This document shows, one piece after another, positions 22,454-34,340 of a DNA stretch of 64,000 nt. Source of the DNA: Russula earlei (taxonomy: Eukaryota; Basidiomycota; Agaricomycetes; Russulales; Russulaceae); contig JAGFNK010000152.1 of the NCBI GenBank assembly GCA_025769875.1, positions 44,911-108,910 of the forward strand. The letters are read 5' to 3'. Each line of letters begins with the position of its first letter. Within the stretch, counting starts at the first letter, position 1. The notes beneath the pieces are model-generated. The model was not told the DNA's origin, searched no databases, and saw only the letters and a list, made by a program, of their open reading frames with translations. Position numbers and translations under genes: made by a program.

Positions 22454-25400
22454 TTATTGCCGTTTTCAGCGCACTTGGTGGAGCTTGAATTCCACCCAAA
22501 TTGGCGCAGAAACCCCCTCAAACATGTGGGATAAATATCTCCCTCAAAACAGCTTCAATTCATATGAAATTTATTGTCCCTGAATCGCCTGAATGAGGGC
22601 TAGGCAGCCCCATTGTTTTCATGAGATTTGAGTGAGAATTGGTGGAGCTGGACTCAAGCCACCTCCACATGTGTATTAGATGAATTACAACTCAAAATCA
22701 TGGTCTATATCTATTATTTTTCCCTCATGTTGTACCCATGGGCTGTCTTGAGGCAGCCCCATAGTGTTTTTGACTCAAGTGTTGTGGTGTGCAACGTTAT
22801 TTCCAGTGCAATTGGAGTCGTGGCCAGCCACTCATCACCCCTCTCACCTCTCGATTCTGACCATCCTTCTTGTTTTTCACAGACAGAGAGGAGTGGGTTG
22901 CAAAGAGGGGTCCTATTCTAAACTCTTTCTACTATAGAGTAGCTAGGGTGTTTTTATATACAGGAGTCGTCTCCATTGCAGGTGGTGGCAGCAGGCATGG
23001 ACAAGGAGCGAAGGTGTAGGCGGTGAGCATGAGTTCGTAGATAGAGACGTAGGTGGCGTGGACTCGAGAAAGAGGATGCATGGGGCGGCTTGCAGCGGGG
23101 GTGGGATCTGTCAGTCTTGCAGTGGCGGTGGCGGGGTCGTCTCCACTGCAGGTGTCAGCAGCAGACGTGGGCGAGAGCGCGCGAATGGATGGGGAGGTGA
23201 TGTGGGAGGCGGTGTGCGGTGTGCTGTTGGCATTGGCGACTGCTTCTCCTGCGGCGGCGGCTTCTGCTCCTGTTGTGGCGTGTTGTGGCTAAGTTCATGG
23301 CCAAGGCCTTCTTGGTCTTCTGGGGTGGTGCTGGTGGCGAGGGGTTGCGACGGTGTGGCGGTGCTGGTGTCGCGCGAAACTACTAAAGTGGCGGCTCTGA
23401 CTGAGAAGACTGAGGCTGAGACTGAGAAGGTGGCGGCGGACTGAGCTGGTGCGACGGTGGAGGCGGACAGGGTGGAGGCGATGACTGAGGGCAATGCAGG
23501 GGCGACTGGTGGCTGTGGCTGACAAGGGCGTGGCGGTGGTGGCTTGTGAGATGGTGGTGGAGGTGGCGGCGTGTGGCACTAAGACATCGGTGGCTGAGGC
23601 TGAGGCTATGGCGGCGGCTGACGAGACTAAGGTGGCTGGCAAGGCTAAGAGCGCGGTGGCGGCGGTTGACTGATCTGAAGCTGGGGCGACGGAGACGGCT
23701 GGCAAAACTAGGGGCACAGTGGTGGTGGCTGAGACTGAGAAGGCTGAGGCTGAGGGCAGGGTGGAGACGGCGGCGGCTGGCGATGCTGGTGCTATGATGG
23801 ACTGGGCTGAACTGACAAGTACAGGCAAGGCTAAGATGGAGACTGATGCGAAGTCGGCGGCTGGCACGACTGAGGCTACTGTGGCGACAGACGTGGCGAC
23901 GGACAGACAGTGCGTAAAGAGTCATGTGGCTTATTCATCAACCGTCCACCTGTCCAAACTCCTACTCCAGGACGACGACAGGGCGTTCTTCCCTTCCCAG
24001 AGCTGCTCACCATACCTTGCTCTACCCCTCCATTTCAACCCCCTAAACCCTCATGGGCTCGAAGCAACATGCTTCAAAATGCCGGCCTGCACCGACATGT
24101 ACTACTGGCCAAAGGAAGGCTGCCTGAAAAAAAACTGGTGGAAATGAAAGTGACAGCTCAGGCACTCCCACTTGACCGAAGTGATCACAACCACGAGCTC
24201 AGGCTTCCAAGACATCCCTTCCTGCTATTGATGAGGATGGGGAGGAAGAGTCCTATGCCTATGTAAATGCAGAAGCCTGGGAACTCACTACAGCACAAAC
24301 GCACGGACCACAAGACATGCAAAATTGTCAGCAAAGGCGCACGGCCTCGATGTCGACTCACCCACACAGCTATATGGCTGGCCGCGAATCGCTTACAAGA
24401 GTACATATGTGCGTATTCCTTTCGTGCCATCTCCTCTTCATCCTCACATCATCATCATCGTCGCCACCAGCACGCCACCCTCGCCCCATCAACCGCTGCA
24501 CACCCTCGCCCTCAACACCCCTGCCTTCACCATGCACTGATGAGTCCCAACGCACAGCCAAAGAGCCCCGTACCACGCCGCCGTCTTCGTTGCCATCGGA
24601 CAGTGTTGCTACTGTACATTTCGGTATGCTTTTCTCCCCTTTTTTACTAGACTCTCATTTTGTTAGTCAAAGATCTGCACGCCGCCTATGCGTCCATTTC
24701 CCAGCCTGCCGCCGTCTTCCCTCTCCCTTTCTACTTCCACGCCCCCTTGCTCCTCTCCCTCGCATCTGCCATCCAAGTTCTCCAATCGTCCCACCCGCAA
24801 TCGCATTCGGCAGCACCATCAGCGCCCAAGCGACCACCCACCAGCACTCTCCCTATCCCCCCTCCAGCCTCTCCTTTGCATCGTCTCCCCCTCCTCACGT
24901 CGCAACTCAACCACACCCCTCGTCACCACACCTGGCCTCGGCCATCCTTCACAAATCGCCACACGCCATTACCACAGCCGCTGGAGACCACGACTCGATA
25001 CCTCGTGTCGTCCAGCTTCGGTCCCCTTCTCATGTCTAGATTTCCTTTCATATGACTGTCTTTTGTGCTTTTCCTGTCCCTTAGCCTTAGTTCTAACCTG
25101 TATCTGCTACCATGTTGAATAAAGTTGCCCTGTTGTTCCCTTATCATCTGTGTGAACCTCAGTGCAGTCGAATGAACAAACGCGTTCTCGCGTTCCCGCT
25201 AGGTGCTCCTCCTCTTTGGAGCTTCAGTCTTATGAAGTCATTCTGCATTCTTGGACACACTTCACCGCCCCATGGGCTCAGGTGTGCACTTCCTGGGGGG
25301 GCTCCTTCCCGGCACACGACCGTGCTACTGTCACACGATATGAGGGAAACGACGTTGCACACCACAATGCTTGAGTCAAAAACACTATGGGGCTGCCTCA

Positions 25401-25696
25401 AGACAGCCCATGGGTACAACACGAGGGAAAAATAATAGATATAGACCGTGATTTTGAGTTGTAATTCATCTAATACATATGTGGAGGTGGCTTGAGACCA
25501 GCTCCACCAATTCTCACTCAAATCTCATGAAAACAATGGGGCTGCCTAGCCCTCATTCAGGCAATTCAGGGACAATAAGTTTTATGTGAATTGAAGGTGT
25601 TTTGAGGGAGATATTTGCCCCGCACGTTTGAGAGGGTTTTCTGCGCCAATTTGGGTGGAATTCAAACTCCGCCAAGTGCGCTGAAAACGGCAATAA
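22454..25696 (-). mobile_element. Element TIR-2: second long-inverted-repeat element, inside copia
   Basis: Inverted terminal repeats 22454-22866 (plus) and 25356-25696 (minus, shortened on its inner side), ends TTATTGCCGTTTTCAG. It interrupts copia just after the reading frame NGLGL, and copia sequence resumes 38 bp before the 3' LTR, so both borders are exact. No clear TSD. The gag-like tail runs on the minus strand (about 23925-23060). TATA plus TAGCTACTCT lie at 22960-22936 on the minus strand. AATAAA occurs at about 25117. Confidence 0.75.
23060..23925 (-). pseudogene. Gag-like Ala/Thr/Ser/Pro-rich tail of TIR-2
   Basis: Minus-strand reading gives PAADFASVSILALPVLVSSA, then SATFSVSASVFSVRAATLVV, TSTTPEDQEGLGHEL and a Pro-rich end, colinear with the tail in TIR-1. 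The conserved N-terminal gag-like part is missing or unrecognisable. Low-complexity sequence makes several frames look open; this one is chosen because it matches TIR-1. Confidence 0.45.
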
Positions 25697-27252
25697 GACC
25701 CAACCCATTGACGAAGGTCTGGAGCAGTGCGTGAGTATGCGGCTTGGTGAGACCATCTGCAAGCATCTCTCCTGTGGGAGTACGGATAAGTATGATCAGT
25801 CCTGTCCTCAATGTATTGGCAGATGGCATGATGCTTGATAGGGATATGCTTCGACCGTCTTCTGGTGACTGGGTTGAGCGCGAGGTCGATGGCGCCTTTG
25901 TTATCACCATGAAGCGGAATCGGATTGGAGATCTGATAGCCAATCTCGGAGAAGAAGCTCCGATACCACGTGGCTTGATTAGCTGCGTTGGTTAAGGCCA
26001 TATATTCGGCTTGAGTGGTACTTTGGGCAACAGTCTTCTGTTTGCATGAGGTCCAGGAGATCGCAGCGCTGGAAAGTAGGAAGACATAGCCTGAGGTGGA
26101 ACAGTAGTCATCTGCATTGTCTCCAAGGCTAGAGTTGGAGTACCCATGTAATCTGGTATCGCATGTGCCATCATAACACAGCTTTAGATCTGAAGTGCTG
26201 TTAAGATAAGATAGTATGTATTTGGCAAGGCATAGATGATGCGATGAGGGATTGGATGAGTATTGGGCAAGTTGAGAGACTGCAAATGATATATCTGGTC
26301 GTGTCCTGATCTGCACATAGAGAAGGCTGCCAATGATGTGTTGAAAATGCTTTAGTTCATCAGGCGTTGCCTCCCCGGAGTGCTTGACCAAGTGGACATC
26401 TGCCCCGGAGGGCAGCGGAGTGTGGACCAGATTGGAATCTGCCATCCCGAAGTGATTGATGATCTCCGAGATGTACCTAGATTGATCAATGTCTAGTCGC
26501 TTAGCCAAGCAATCATGCGTAACACGAATCCCAAGATAGGAGTCGATCTTGCCTAGATCAGTCATTTCATAGTGCATGGACAATGAATTCTTAATGTCTG
26601 CAATCAGTGGGAGTGAATCGCCTAAGATGGTGACATCATCGACATAGAGGATAATGATTATGGTTCCCCCTGCGTCTTGGCGATGATAAACCCCAGCATC
26701 TGAGTGCGTGCACATGAAGCCGAGCCCAGTGAGAACTCCATGAAACTGTAAGTTCCATGCGCGCGAGGCTTGTTTGAGGCCATAGAGAGCCTTCTTTAAC
26801 CGACAGACTTTGTCTTTTTGGTCCGGAGTGATGAAACCTTGTGGTTGCTCCATGTAGATCTCTTCCTCCAGTGTGCCATTAAGGAATGCCGACTTGACGT
26901 CCATTTGATGGATCTCCCAATCCTCTAGCGCGGCCAATGCTAGGAGTAGTCTCAAAGACTCAAATCTGGCAACTGGTGAGAAAGTTTCATCATAATCAAT
27001 CCCCTCCACTTGGGTGAACCCCTTTGCGACTAAACGCGCACGAAATCTACCATCAGATTCGCATGCAAACACCCATCGAGATCGCACGGCCTTGCGGCCC
27101 GGCGGCAGATCTACAAGCTCCCAGGTACCATTCTTAGCGAGTGCATCAATTTCATATTGACATGCGGTTCTCCATTGATCAGTGGAGTCCGAGGACATCG
27201 CTTCCTGAAACGTAGCCGGAGTGATCGCCTCTGCCGTTGCTAATAGTGCCAT
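25697..27252 (-). pseudogene. Copia reverse transcriptase and RNase H
   Basis: From the frame start at 27252: QWRTACQYEIDALAKNGTWE, RSRWVFACESDGRFRARLVA, KGFTQVEGIDYDETFSPVAR, QMDVKSAFLNGTLEEEIYM, LYVDDVTIL (the catalytic Asp pair of copia RT), then RNase H with STSGYVFLL, AEYMALTNAANQATWY, LHGDNKGAIDLA and KHIPIKHHAI. A frame change near 25765 moves the end to GEMLADGLTKPHTHALLQTF. The first RNase H Asp region reads GYSNSSLGD, with Asn where Asp is usual. Long and nearly intact, so a fairly recent element. Confidence 0.92.
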
Positions 27253-27639
27253 ATGCGATAGGCACCCCCCCGCATTTGCATTAGAAGTGAGAAATCTAGG
27301 ATTAGGACGCGGGTTAGGGCAAAGACGCCTAGGTGAGGGCGGACGCGGTGGACCAAAGGATGGTCCCAGGCAATGCTGAGTGAGGCTGGCGCAAGCGGAC
27401 TTGGTGCACAGGCTGAACGCGGCACGGCGGAGTATGTGGAAAGGGCTGAGTGGGAGGGGTAAGGTAAAGTGAATTAGGTGTATTGGGATCTAGTGGGGTT
27501 TCCGGAGGTGCAGGACTAAGTCTGCAGCCATCTGGTTTGTGCGGAAGTGGGGCAGTGAAAGAAACCGGTCCCGTGAAGACCAAGGGTTGTGCAGGAGGAG
27601 GAGTGTCAGTAAGGTCTCCCCTAGCAGGCAGTATGCGCT

Positions 27640-28468
27640 TGTCAAGACACGTACTGCTGATCACTAAGGACTCAGGAGCAGGTGGGCAAGGGTCGGAACA
27701 GATGGTACGCGGCGAAGGCGGCGTTGAACAGGAGGACGAGCCAAACAACGAGGAGGTACCAGATGGGGACTGGTAGATGTTGCAAGAGACAAAGGTGAAA
27801 GTTAGAGGCCAGTATAGCAAGGGGGCTTTAAACAAGGCAGTTGTTGAAGAGTACCTTGAAGACGAGAGTAGACTTTAAACTGAGCGGTCGCGGGGGAGTA
27901 CCCAGGAGGATGAGAGTATCACAAATGGACAGTCTGACGACTGCCATGCTTCATTGGGGCTTATATACAGTGTACAAGGTCGATTACAAAGAACTGGGAC
28001 TATTCTAGACTCCTTGGTACCATCCAATAGGACTACAGAGGCATAAACTCACTTGTGTCAAGTTTCAGGCTTACTGAGCACATTACTGATCATTGTGGAG
28101 CGATGACATCATTATGATGTCACTGTGGAGCGCTTAGTGAGCCTATGAGGTCATTGTGGAGTTGTCCAGTCAGCTATGATGTCATTGGAGCCTTGATGAC
28201 GTCAGATGATTTATGCAACAGTTTCTAAGAGTTTGTGCCGCTGTTTCGGGTCCTTGGTGGCTGGGTGGCCATGTGGCTGCCACGCGATGATTACCCGATT
28301 AGGAAACGGGTGTTTGGTCGTGTTATAGTGCCCTTGCAATAGCGATATCTTGTACCGCAGGAGGGTTAGCCCAGAAGATGGAAGGGAGTCGGCAATGCAA
28401 AGTGAGAGAGGCCTCTCTTGAGTGAAATAGGACAATCTATGGCCAGGGCCTGGCCTTGGTTCGTAACA
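27640..28468 (-). repeat. Solo LTR, family B copy 5, inside copia
   Basis: 829 bp, sense minus, exact TSD GCGCT (27635-27639 and 28469-28473). It splits the copia reading frame between integrase and RT after SRDVTFDE. The best preserved B copy, with most CpGs present. U3 holds TGACGTCA and several TGACATCA sites; TATATAAG lies at 27968-27961 on the minus strand. Confidence 0.94.
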
Positions 28469-28473
28469 GCGCT

Positions 28474-29530
28474 CATCGAAAGTGACATCGCGCGATAAGA
28501 ACAGCTTTCAGGTGGATTGATTCCAGAGTCGGTAACCCTTAGATCCAGACTCGTACCCAACGAAAATCATCTCGGATTGAGCTTCTTCCGTTTGTTAGCA
28601 GGCATGTGTACATACGCCTTACATCCAAAGACGTGGAAATAGGAAACGTTTGGAACTTGTCCGTCCGTCCAGACTGAGTGAGGTGTGTTCCACTGGAGAA
28701 TGGGTGTAGGAGTGCGATTGTAGATATGGACTGCTGCGTCAGTAGCAAGCTCCCAGAAACCCAGAGTAAGACCAGCGCCATGTAGCATAGCGCGCATCTT
28801 GTCTTCGAGGGTCTGGTTCCATCTCTCCGCTACACCATTCTGCTGTGGTGACCCTGGCATTGTCAATCTATGCTCAATTCCCTTTTGATCTAAGACCGAT
28901 CTGAGGGTACCGGACAAGTACTCCCCTCCGCGATCCGAGTGTAGTGCTTTGATCTTATCGTTGGTCTGGTTTTCTGACCACGCGAGATATTTTTTGAACG
29001 CATCAGCACACTGATCTTTACTTTTGAGGAAGTACACTACCCCATAACGGGAGTAGTCATTGATAAATGTTGCCCAATAAGTTGCACCTCAGATAGACCG
29101 GGTCTGCATCGGACTGGCTAAGTCAGTATGCACGATCTGTAGACAGCCAATCCGATCGCTTAGGCGAAGCCAGGAAAGGAAGTCGCGTCTGTTTGCCGAG
29201 TTCACACCCAGGGCAAGGTGACTGATCGTGATACGCTGAACTAAGCGAGATTCCCTTGACGGAATGAGCATATTTGATTAGTGCGCGTGAGGACATATGT
29301 CCCATGCGCTGATGCCAGATGTTAAGCGGTAGCACCCCCACCTGTGCGTGTAGGGCCAGAGATGAAAAGTCAATATAGAATAGGTTATTCTCCAGGTATC
29401 CTTGCGCGACTTTCCGATCTTTGTAGTAGATTTGGCATGTGTTCTGAGTAAAAGTGATATGTCCCCCCCCTTTGGAGCAACGTGCTGACTGAGAAGTAGC
29501 ACGCGTCGGCTTCTGGAACATGCATGACAT
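28474..29530 (-). pseudogene. Copia integrase region
   Basis: GAG-pre-integrase part: LNIWHQRMGHMSSRALIKYA with HxxxH, and CPGCELGKQTRLPF with CxxC (zinc finger, about 29190-29340). Catalytic core from 29037: ALHSDRGGEYLSG (second Asp) and LTMPGSPQQNGVAERWNQTL (catalytic Glu), then GFWELATDAAVHIYNRTPTP. Frame breaks near 29100 and a stop at about 28510 (TGA, CGA expected) show decay. Confidence 0.9.
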
Positions 29531-29626
29531 CGGTGAGGGTTAATGGAAACTTCCCAATGCCTCCAGACGGTAGGATGGATACAGATCCAGTCGCCAATCT
29601 GCTTGATGATAGTGTGACCTCTGAGG

Positions 29627-30568
29627 TTAACTGATCCGGTGGCCGGAGCGTAAGTGATGAAGTCGGTCCTGGAACGGACTGATGTGATGGGTGGCTCCTG
29701 AGTCAATCATCCAGCGCGATCTAGTCGCTGAGTAAAGGGAAATGCGAATGTCATTTTCATCATCCGAGATCTCCGTAATTGTAGCAGTAGTCTCTACTAT
29801 GTGCACGTTGACCTTTCTGTTAGTGTCCGTGCCAGACTCTCTCTTTTTCTTTGCCTTCTCCTCCTCATCCTTTTTCTTCTTCCGGCACTCAGGACTCTTG
29901 TGACCAGCTTTCTTGCAATAATAACATTTTATTTTATTTTTATCGTCCTGTTTCTTGACCGGAGCAATTTTGTTAAGGGAAGTGGAGGAGCCGGCCCAAC
30001 GACTCTCTTCATGGAGAATGTGTTCCTGAATGGCTTTCGGGGAAAGCTTGTTTGGAAGATTAGAGCCGAGGATAGCTTGCGTAAGACCAGAGTAAGAGCT
30101 GGGTAGTGCCTGAATTAGAGTGAGACTGAATTGGAGATCGGTGATGGGCATGTCATTGTTCTGAAGATTGATCCTAGTATCATTCAATTTCTGTAGTTGT
30201 GGGAACATCGGCTGGTGTCATCTAGATCAAAACTGCGTGAGGGCGGTCCAAGAGTTATGTAGGGACATAGATCCAATGCCAATGCAAGTAATCTTAAGTT
30301 GTTCCCACTTGAGTTTACAGGTGTTGAACTTGGTGTTATCGCTTATCTCTGTGTATATATCTTTCTGGAGATGGAGCTGGAAGACGCCTAACAGTATGTC
30401 TTCTTCAACGTCCCAATTGCTATCTCCAGAGGGTTTTGTATTGATAAGATGACACCGGAAACCATTCATTCGGGTAATGGCCTCAAAGTGAAATGACCAA
30501 GTAGTCCAATTTGATGAATCTAAGATCTCCAGGGGCATTCCCGAGGGGATAGTGAATGTGGGTGCCAT
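29627..30568 (-). pseudogene. Copia Gag and protease
   Basis: Gag from the ATG at 30568: MAPTFTIPSGMPLEILDSSN, SFHFEAITRMNGF. Frame change near 30210, then LTQAILGSNLPNKLSPKAI and the zinc knuckle CYYCKKAGHKSPEC (about 29910-29950). Protease motif WMIDSGATHHI near 29700 (catalytic DSG). Confidence 0.9.
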
Positions 30569-30780
30569 ATGATGTAATAAGGTGAATTGCCAATCCGGAC
30601 CAGCGGAGCAATTGTAGCTGGATCAATTAGAGATCAAATCAGTATCTTTGACGCGTGATATAACTGCGCGCGCGTCAATCCTTTGGTTCCAGGGGCCAAG
30701 GGAGTAAGATGTCGTCTGATAACAGAGGTTTGTGGGGAAGGGAGGTGTTATAGGAATAAACGTGTGTGGTGATTTTAGAT

Positions 30781-30799
30781 ACGGGCAGGGCCCATAACC
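30781..30799 (-). other. Copia primer-binding site, half-tRNA type
   Basis: Read on the minus strand directly after the 5' LTR: GGTTATGGGCCCTGCCCG. This resembles the complement of the anticodon stem-loop of initiator tRNA-Met (its CAU anticodon arm), not of a tRNA 3' end. Copia-type elements such as Ty5 are known to prime from such an internal tRNA-Met cleavage site. The tRNA comparison is from memory. Confidence 0.65.
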
Positions 30800-31279
30800 T
30801 GTTGAAAATAGACGCAGTATGTGTGATTAGATAGCAGCAGATGATAAGATCGCAGGCAGATCTATCAGACAATAGTTCAGTTTGGTTGACACAAAACTGA
30901 TATAAATAATGTACCTATCAGACAATAGCTACAATGCATCATCAGTACTGTGAGATAAGATGTCATAGTGTAAATACTCACTTCAGTTTGGTTGACACAA
31001 AACTGAAGTGATCTATGTACTTTGTGGCATTCTTAAGTACCTGAGACCGCCACTAGATGCAGTACAGTTAACTACCATCATGGATCACTAAGTAAGTCTG
31101 AGGATCAGTTGTAAGTAGCTACTGATTGTCCTAAATCACTCTATCAGTGTAACTAATGCGTACTGCAGCGTATGAGCTGAGCCGGTGATGCCCAGTCCGG
31201 GTGATCTGATGCGTCAACGCATCTGAGTTGTGATCATATCACAACACACCTGAGACTCTGGGCAGTGCAGATCTCAACA
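30800..31279 (-). repeat. 5' LTR of the copia element
   Basis: 480 bp, same ends as the 3' LTR. Outer edge meets TSD ACATC at 31280-31284. Keeps more TpG/CpA at some sites and CpG at others than the 3' LTR, so both have mutated independently since insertion. Confidence 0.94.
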
Positions 31280-32781
31280 ACATCATCTGCTCACCAAGCA
31301 CTCCACAGTGACCTCATAATGATGTCATCACTCCACAATGATCAGTAATGTGCTCAGTCAGCCCCAAACCTGACACAAGCAATTTTATGCCTCTACAACC
31401 CTATTGGATGGTACCAAAGAGTCTAGAATAGTTCCTGTTCTTTGTAATCAACCATGTACACAGTATATAAGCCCCAATGTAGCATGGCAGTCATCAGACT
31501 GTCCATTTGTGATACTCTCATCCTCCTGGGTACTCCCCTGTGACTGCTCAGTTTAAAGTCTTCCCTTGTCTTCAAGGCACTCTTCAATGACCACCTTGTC
31601 TAAAGCCTCTTCACTACACTGGCCTCCAGCCTTTGCCTCTGCCTCCTGCAACATGTACCAGTCCCCATCTGGTACCTCTTAGTTGTTTGGCTCATCCTCT
31701 TGTTCAATGCTGTCTTCACCACATACTGTCTGTTCCAACCCTTGCCCACCTGCTCCTAAGTCCTTAGTGATCAGCAGTACGTGTCTTGACAGCTATATAC
31801 ATCATTGACATGCCATTACAGATGTACTGCACCTGCAAAAGACCTTGATTCTGGTCAGTATGGGCACCACTCTCAGGTACATGCTGAAATGTTAGTCGAA
31901 GAATTTGAACTAGGTATGCTATGGGATGAGTATGGACTTGTCAGGGATATTGTTGTTAGTTATCTTTTTCTTGCCCCTCTCTACCTGCATCTCTGATTAC
32001 TGTTCTTTTTAGCCACTCACAAGTGGTTTTCCCAGAGCTGATATCAACAAGCTGCTGTTGCCTGACCTATTACATCAGTTGATCAAAGGTGCCTTTAAGG
32101 ACCATCTTGTTACATGGGTGAATGACTACATCAAAATTAAATATTCAGCATCAGAAGCACACAAGGTATTCAATGACATTGATCAGCAGTAAGTTTGCTC
32201 ATCACAAATATAGTTATCATTGCTGAATCAACTGTCCTAGCATAGCACTAGCCCCATCTTTCCCAGGGTTTCAACACTTTCCTGAAGGCTAGAACTTTAA
32301 GCAATGGACCAGGGATAATTCAAAGGTGCTGATGAAGGTGCATAACTGCTTTAATTCATATATTACTTATGCTGATGTGGCAAATCTGTGTGCAGGTTTA
32401 TCTACCAGCAATTGAAGGCCATGTACTGGATGATATGGTGCAGGAAATGCATGCCTTTCTGGAGTTCATCTAAATAGCTTGACACAACATACATGATACA
32501 AACAGCCTGACTGCCTTGGATGATGCCCTTTGGTGATTTCATCATCATTGTGAAATCTTTCAGACAAGTGGTATTTGTAACAACTTCAATTTTCCTTGGA
32601 AACACTCTCTTAATCACTATGTTAAACTCATTCACACCTTTGGAGCTCCCAATAGCCTTTGCTCTTCCATCACAGAATCCAAGCATAACAAGGCTGTGAA
32701 TGAGCCATGGCAACACTCGAATTGTTTTGAGGTGCTCAGCCAGTTGCTTACTAATCAGTGCCTTGATAAGCTTGTGGCTGC

Positions 32782-33734
32782 TGTCAGAACTCACTGTTGA
32801 ACAATCCAGTTCAAGAGTGAGGGAGAAGCTCAGAGATGAGTTGACTGAGTTTGAGAATGAAGTTGGCAAAGAGTATGGTCCAAATAAGTAGCAGGTACCA
32901 GAAAGGTGCTGGTACTGGCTGTGAGAGGTGGTCATGGAAGGAGAGGGCCAGGATGTCACTAGATAGGGTGGTCACAAAGGAGTACCCTCAGTAATAGAAT
33001 GCCACAAATCAAAATGGACAGTCTGAAGACTGTCCACTACTTTATTGAGTGCTTATATACTACAAGGGAACTGCTAAATAGAGAATGAGTCATAACCTTG
33101 TTATCAAGCACAATGGGAGATGAGTAAGACATCAGGGAATGCTTAGTGAGCATGCTCAGTCATGCTCAGTAAGCTGCTGAGTAAGGAGGCCCTAGACAAT
33201 GAGTAAGGGCCTTTAGTGTCCACATGTTCACTGGCTAGTACACATGCAAAGCATCTGATTCATTTGCTGTCCATTAGTTTAGGGCTGGTCTTTCTAAGAC
33301 TTGGAGTATTTGATGGTAAGGAGGTGTTTATTATACAGTTCTATTAGGATTTTTAGAGTCAATCCTAGTATCAGTATTAAGGTCCCTAGTGTTGTCTTAT
33401 AGTTCATTCTAAGGTTATTAGAGTTAGGCTAATAATGTGTTCTAGGGCCCATGGTATCTTTATTAGCATCCAATATAAGGGCCTTAGGGTCATCCTAAAG
33501 GGTCTTTAGAGAGCCTCTAATATTGTCCTTTACTGTTAGATAGGTTGCCACCAAGTAGGGCTTGCTGTATGTTGATTGTGCCTAAAATCAATTGTGCCAC
33601 AATGTGTGTGTGATATTGTGGACACCTCTACTCACCCCTTTTGGCTGTGTGAACAGGGTGGCACCATGGAGCCTAGGTTTCCTCTCATAGGGAAGAGTCC
33701 TTCAAGGGCCCTCTCTGAGAAATGGTTCATGACA
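32782..33734 (-). repeat. Solo LTR, family A copy 4
   Basis: 953 bp, sense minus, in the Plavaka ORF after LDKLVAA. TSD GCTGC/GCCGC (32777-32781 and 33735-33739) differs by one C-to-T change. CpG strongly depleted relative to copies 1-3, so an older insertion. The U3 palindrome is degraded. Confidence 0.9.
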
Positions 33735-34340
33735 GCCGCTCATGTGGACTTCACTGACCACAGGATGCTGGAGGGCATCTGTTTATCATCTGTTTCAGAT
33801 CTGTTAGGATTTGACTTGTGTTCATGATTGACTGTTTACCTATGTTTGCTTACTCTTTTCTGCTTACTGATTGGCTGACTGATGCTTTGTTATCTCTGAC
33901 TGATAGAATGACTGATGCTTAGTGATTGCTTACTGGATTGATGACAGATACTAGGAAAGAATGACTCACACATGAGTCATTACTGATACCTTCAAATTGT
34001 GGTTCATATTTTTGGATAGTAGTGGGTCTCAGCTATGTGCTCCCCAAGCTTTGTACAAATTGGATCAGCCATTATGGAGATACAGTATAAATACTCTGGT
34101 GTATCAGGAGTTGAGCCTTAAGCTCAACTTACTTTCTGTCATGAACCATTTCCTGGAGAGGGCCCTTGAAGGACCCTTCCTTATGAGAGGAAACCCAGCC
34201 TCTATGATGCCACCCTGTTCACACAGACAAAAGGGGTGAGTAGAGGTGTCCACAATATTGCACATGCATTGTTGTGCAAGTGATTCTCGGCACAATTGAC
34301 ATACAGCAAGCCCTACTTAGTGGCAACCCTTTTAGCAATA

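Larger units (their letters stand above)
21937..31279 (-). mobile_element. Ty1/copia retrotransposon with two nested insertions
   Basis: Two 480-bp LTRs (3' LTR 21937-22416, 5' LTR 30800-31279) and an exact TSD ACATC (21932-21936 and 31280-31284). Next to the 5' LTR is a primer-binding site (30781-30799), and next to the 3' LTR a purine tract ATCATGGGGGGA (22417-22428, read on minus). Order on the minus strand is Gag, protease, integrase, RT, RNase H, as in copia. The LTRs differ at roughly 13 of 480 sites by eye, nearly all CpG transitions. Interrupted by TIR-2 (22454-25696) and a B LTR (27640-28468). Confidence 0.95.
20789..31791 (+). repeat. Solo LTR, family B outer copy (B0), split twice
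   Basis: Left part 20789-20970, middle 21801-21936 and right part 31280-31791 together form one B-type LTR of about 830 bp, from TGTTGTGAACTG to GTGTCTTGACA. A second B LTR (20971-21800) and a complete copia element (21937-31279) are inserted in it. Both inserts have exact TSDs, so the reassembly is secure. The outer flanks GGGTG and GCTAT do not match; the TSD has decayed or one flank was rearranged. Confidence 0.85.

Noticed and set aside
23546..23797. Arg/Trp-rich ORF in TIR-2
   Set aside because: Frame shadow of repetitive GGC/TGG codons.
24267..25122. Several Pro/Ser/His-rich plus ORFs in TIR-2
   Set aside because: Low complexity, mutually overlapping frames, no colinear match in TIR-1.
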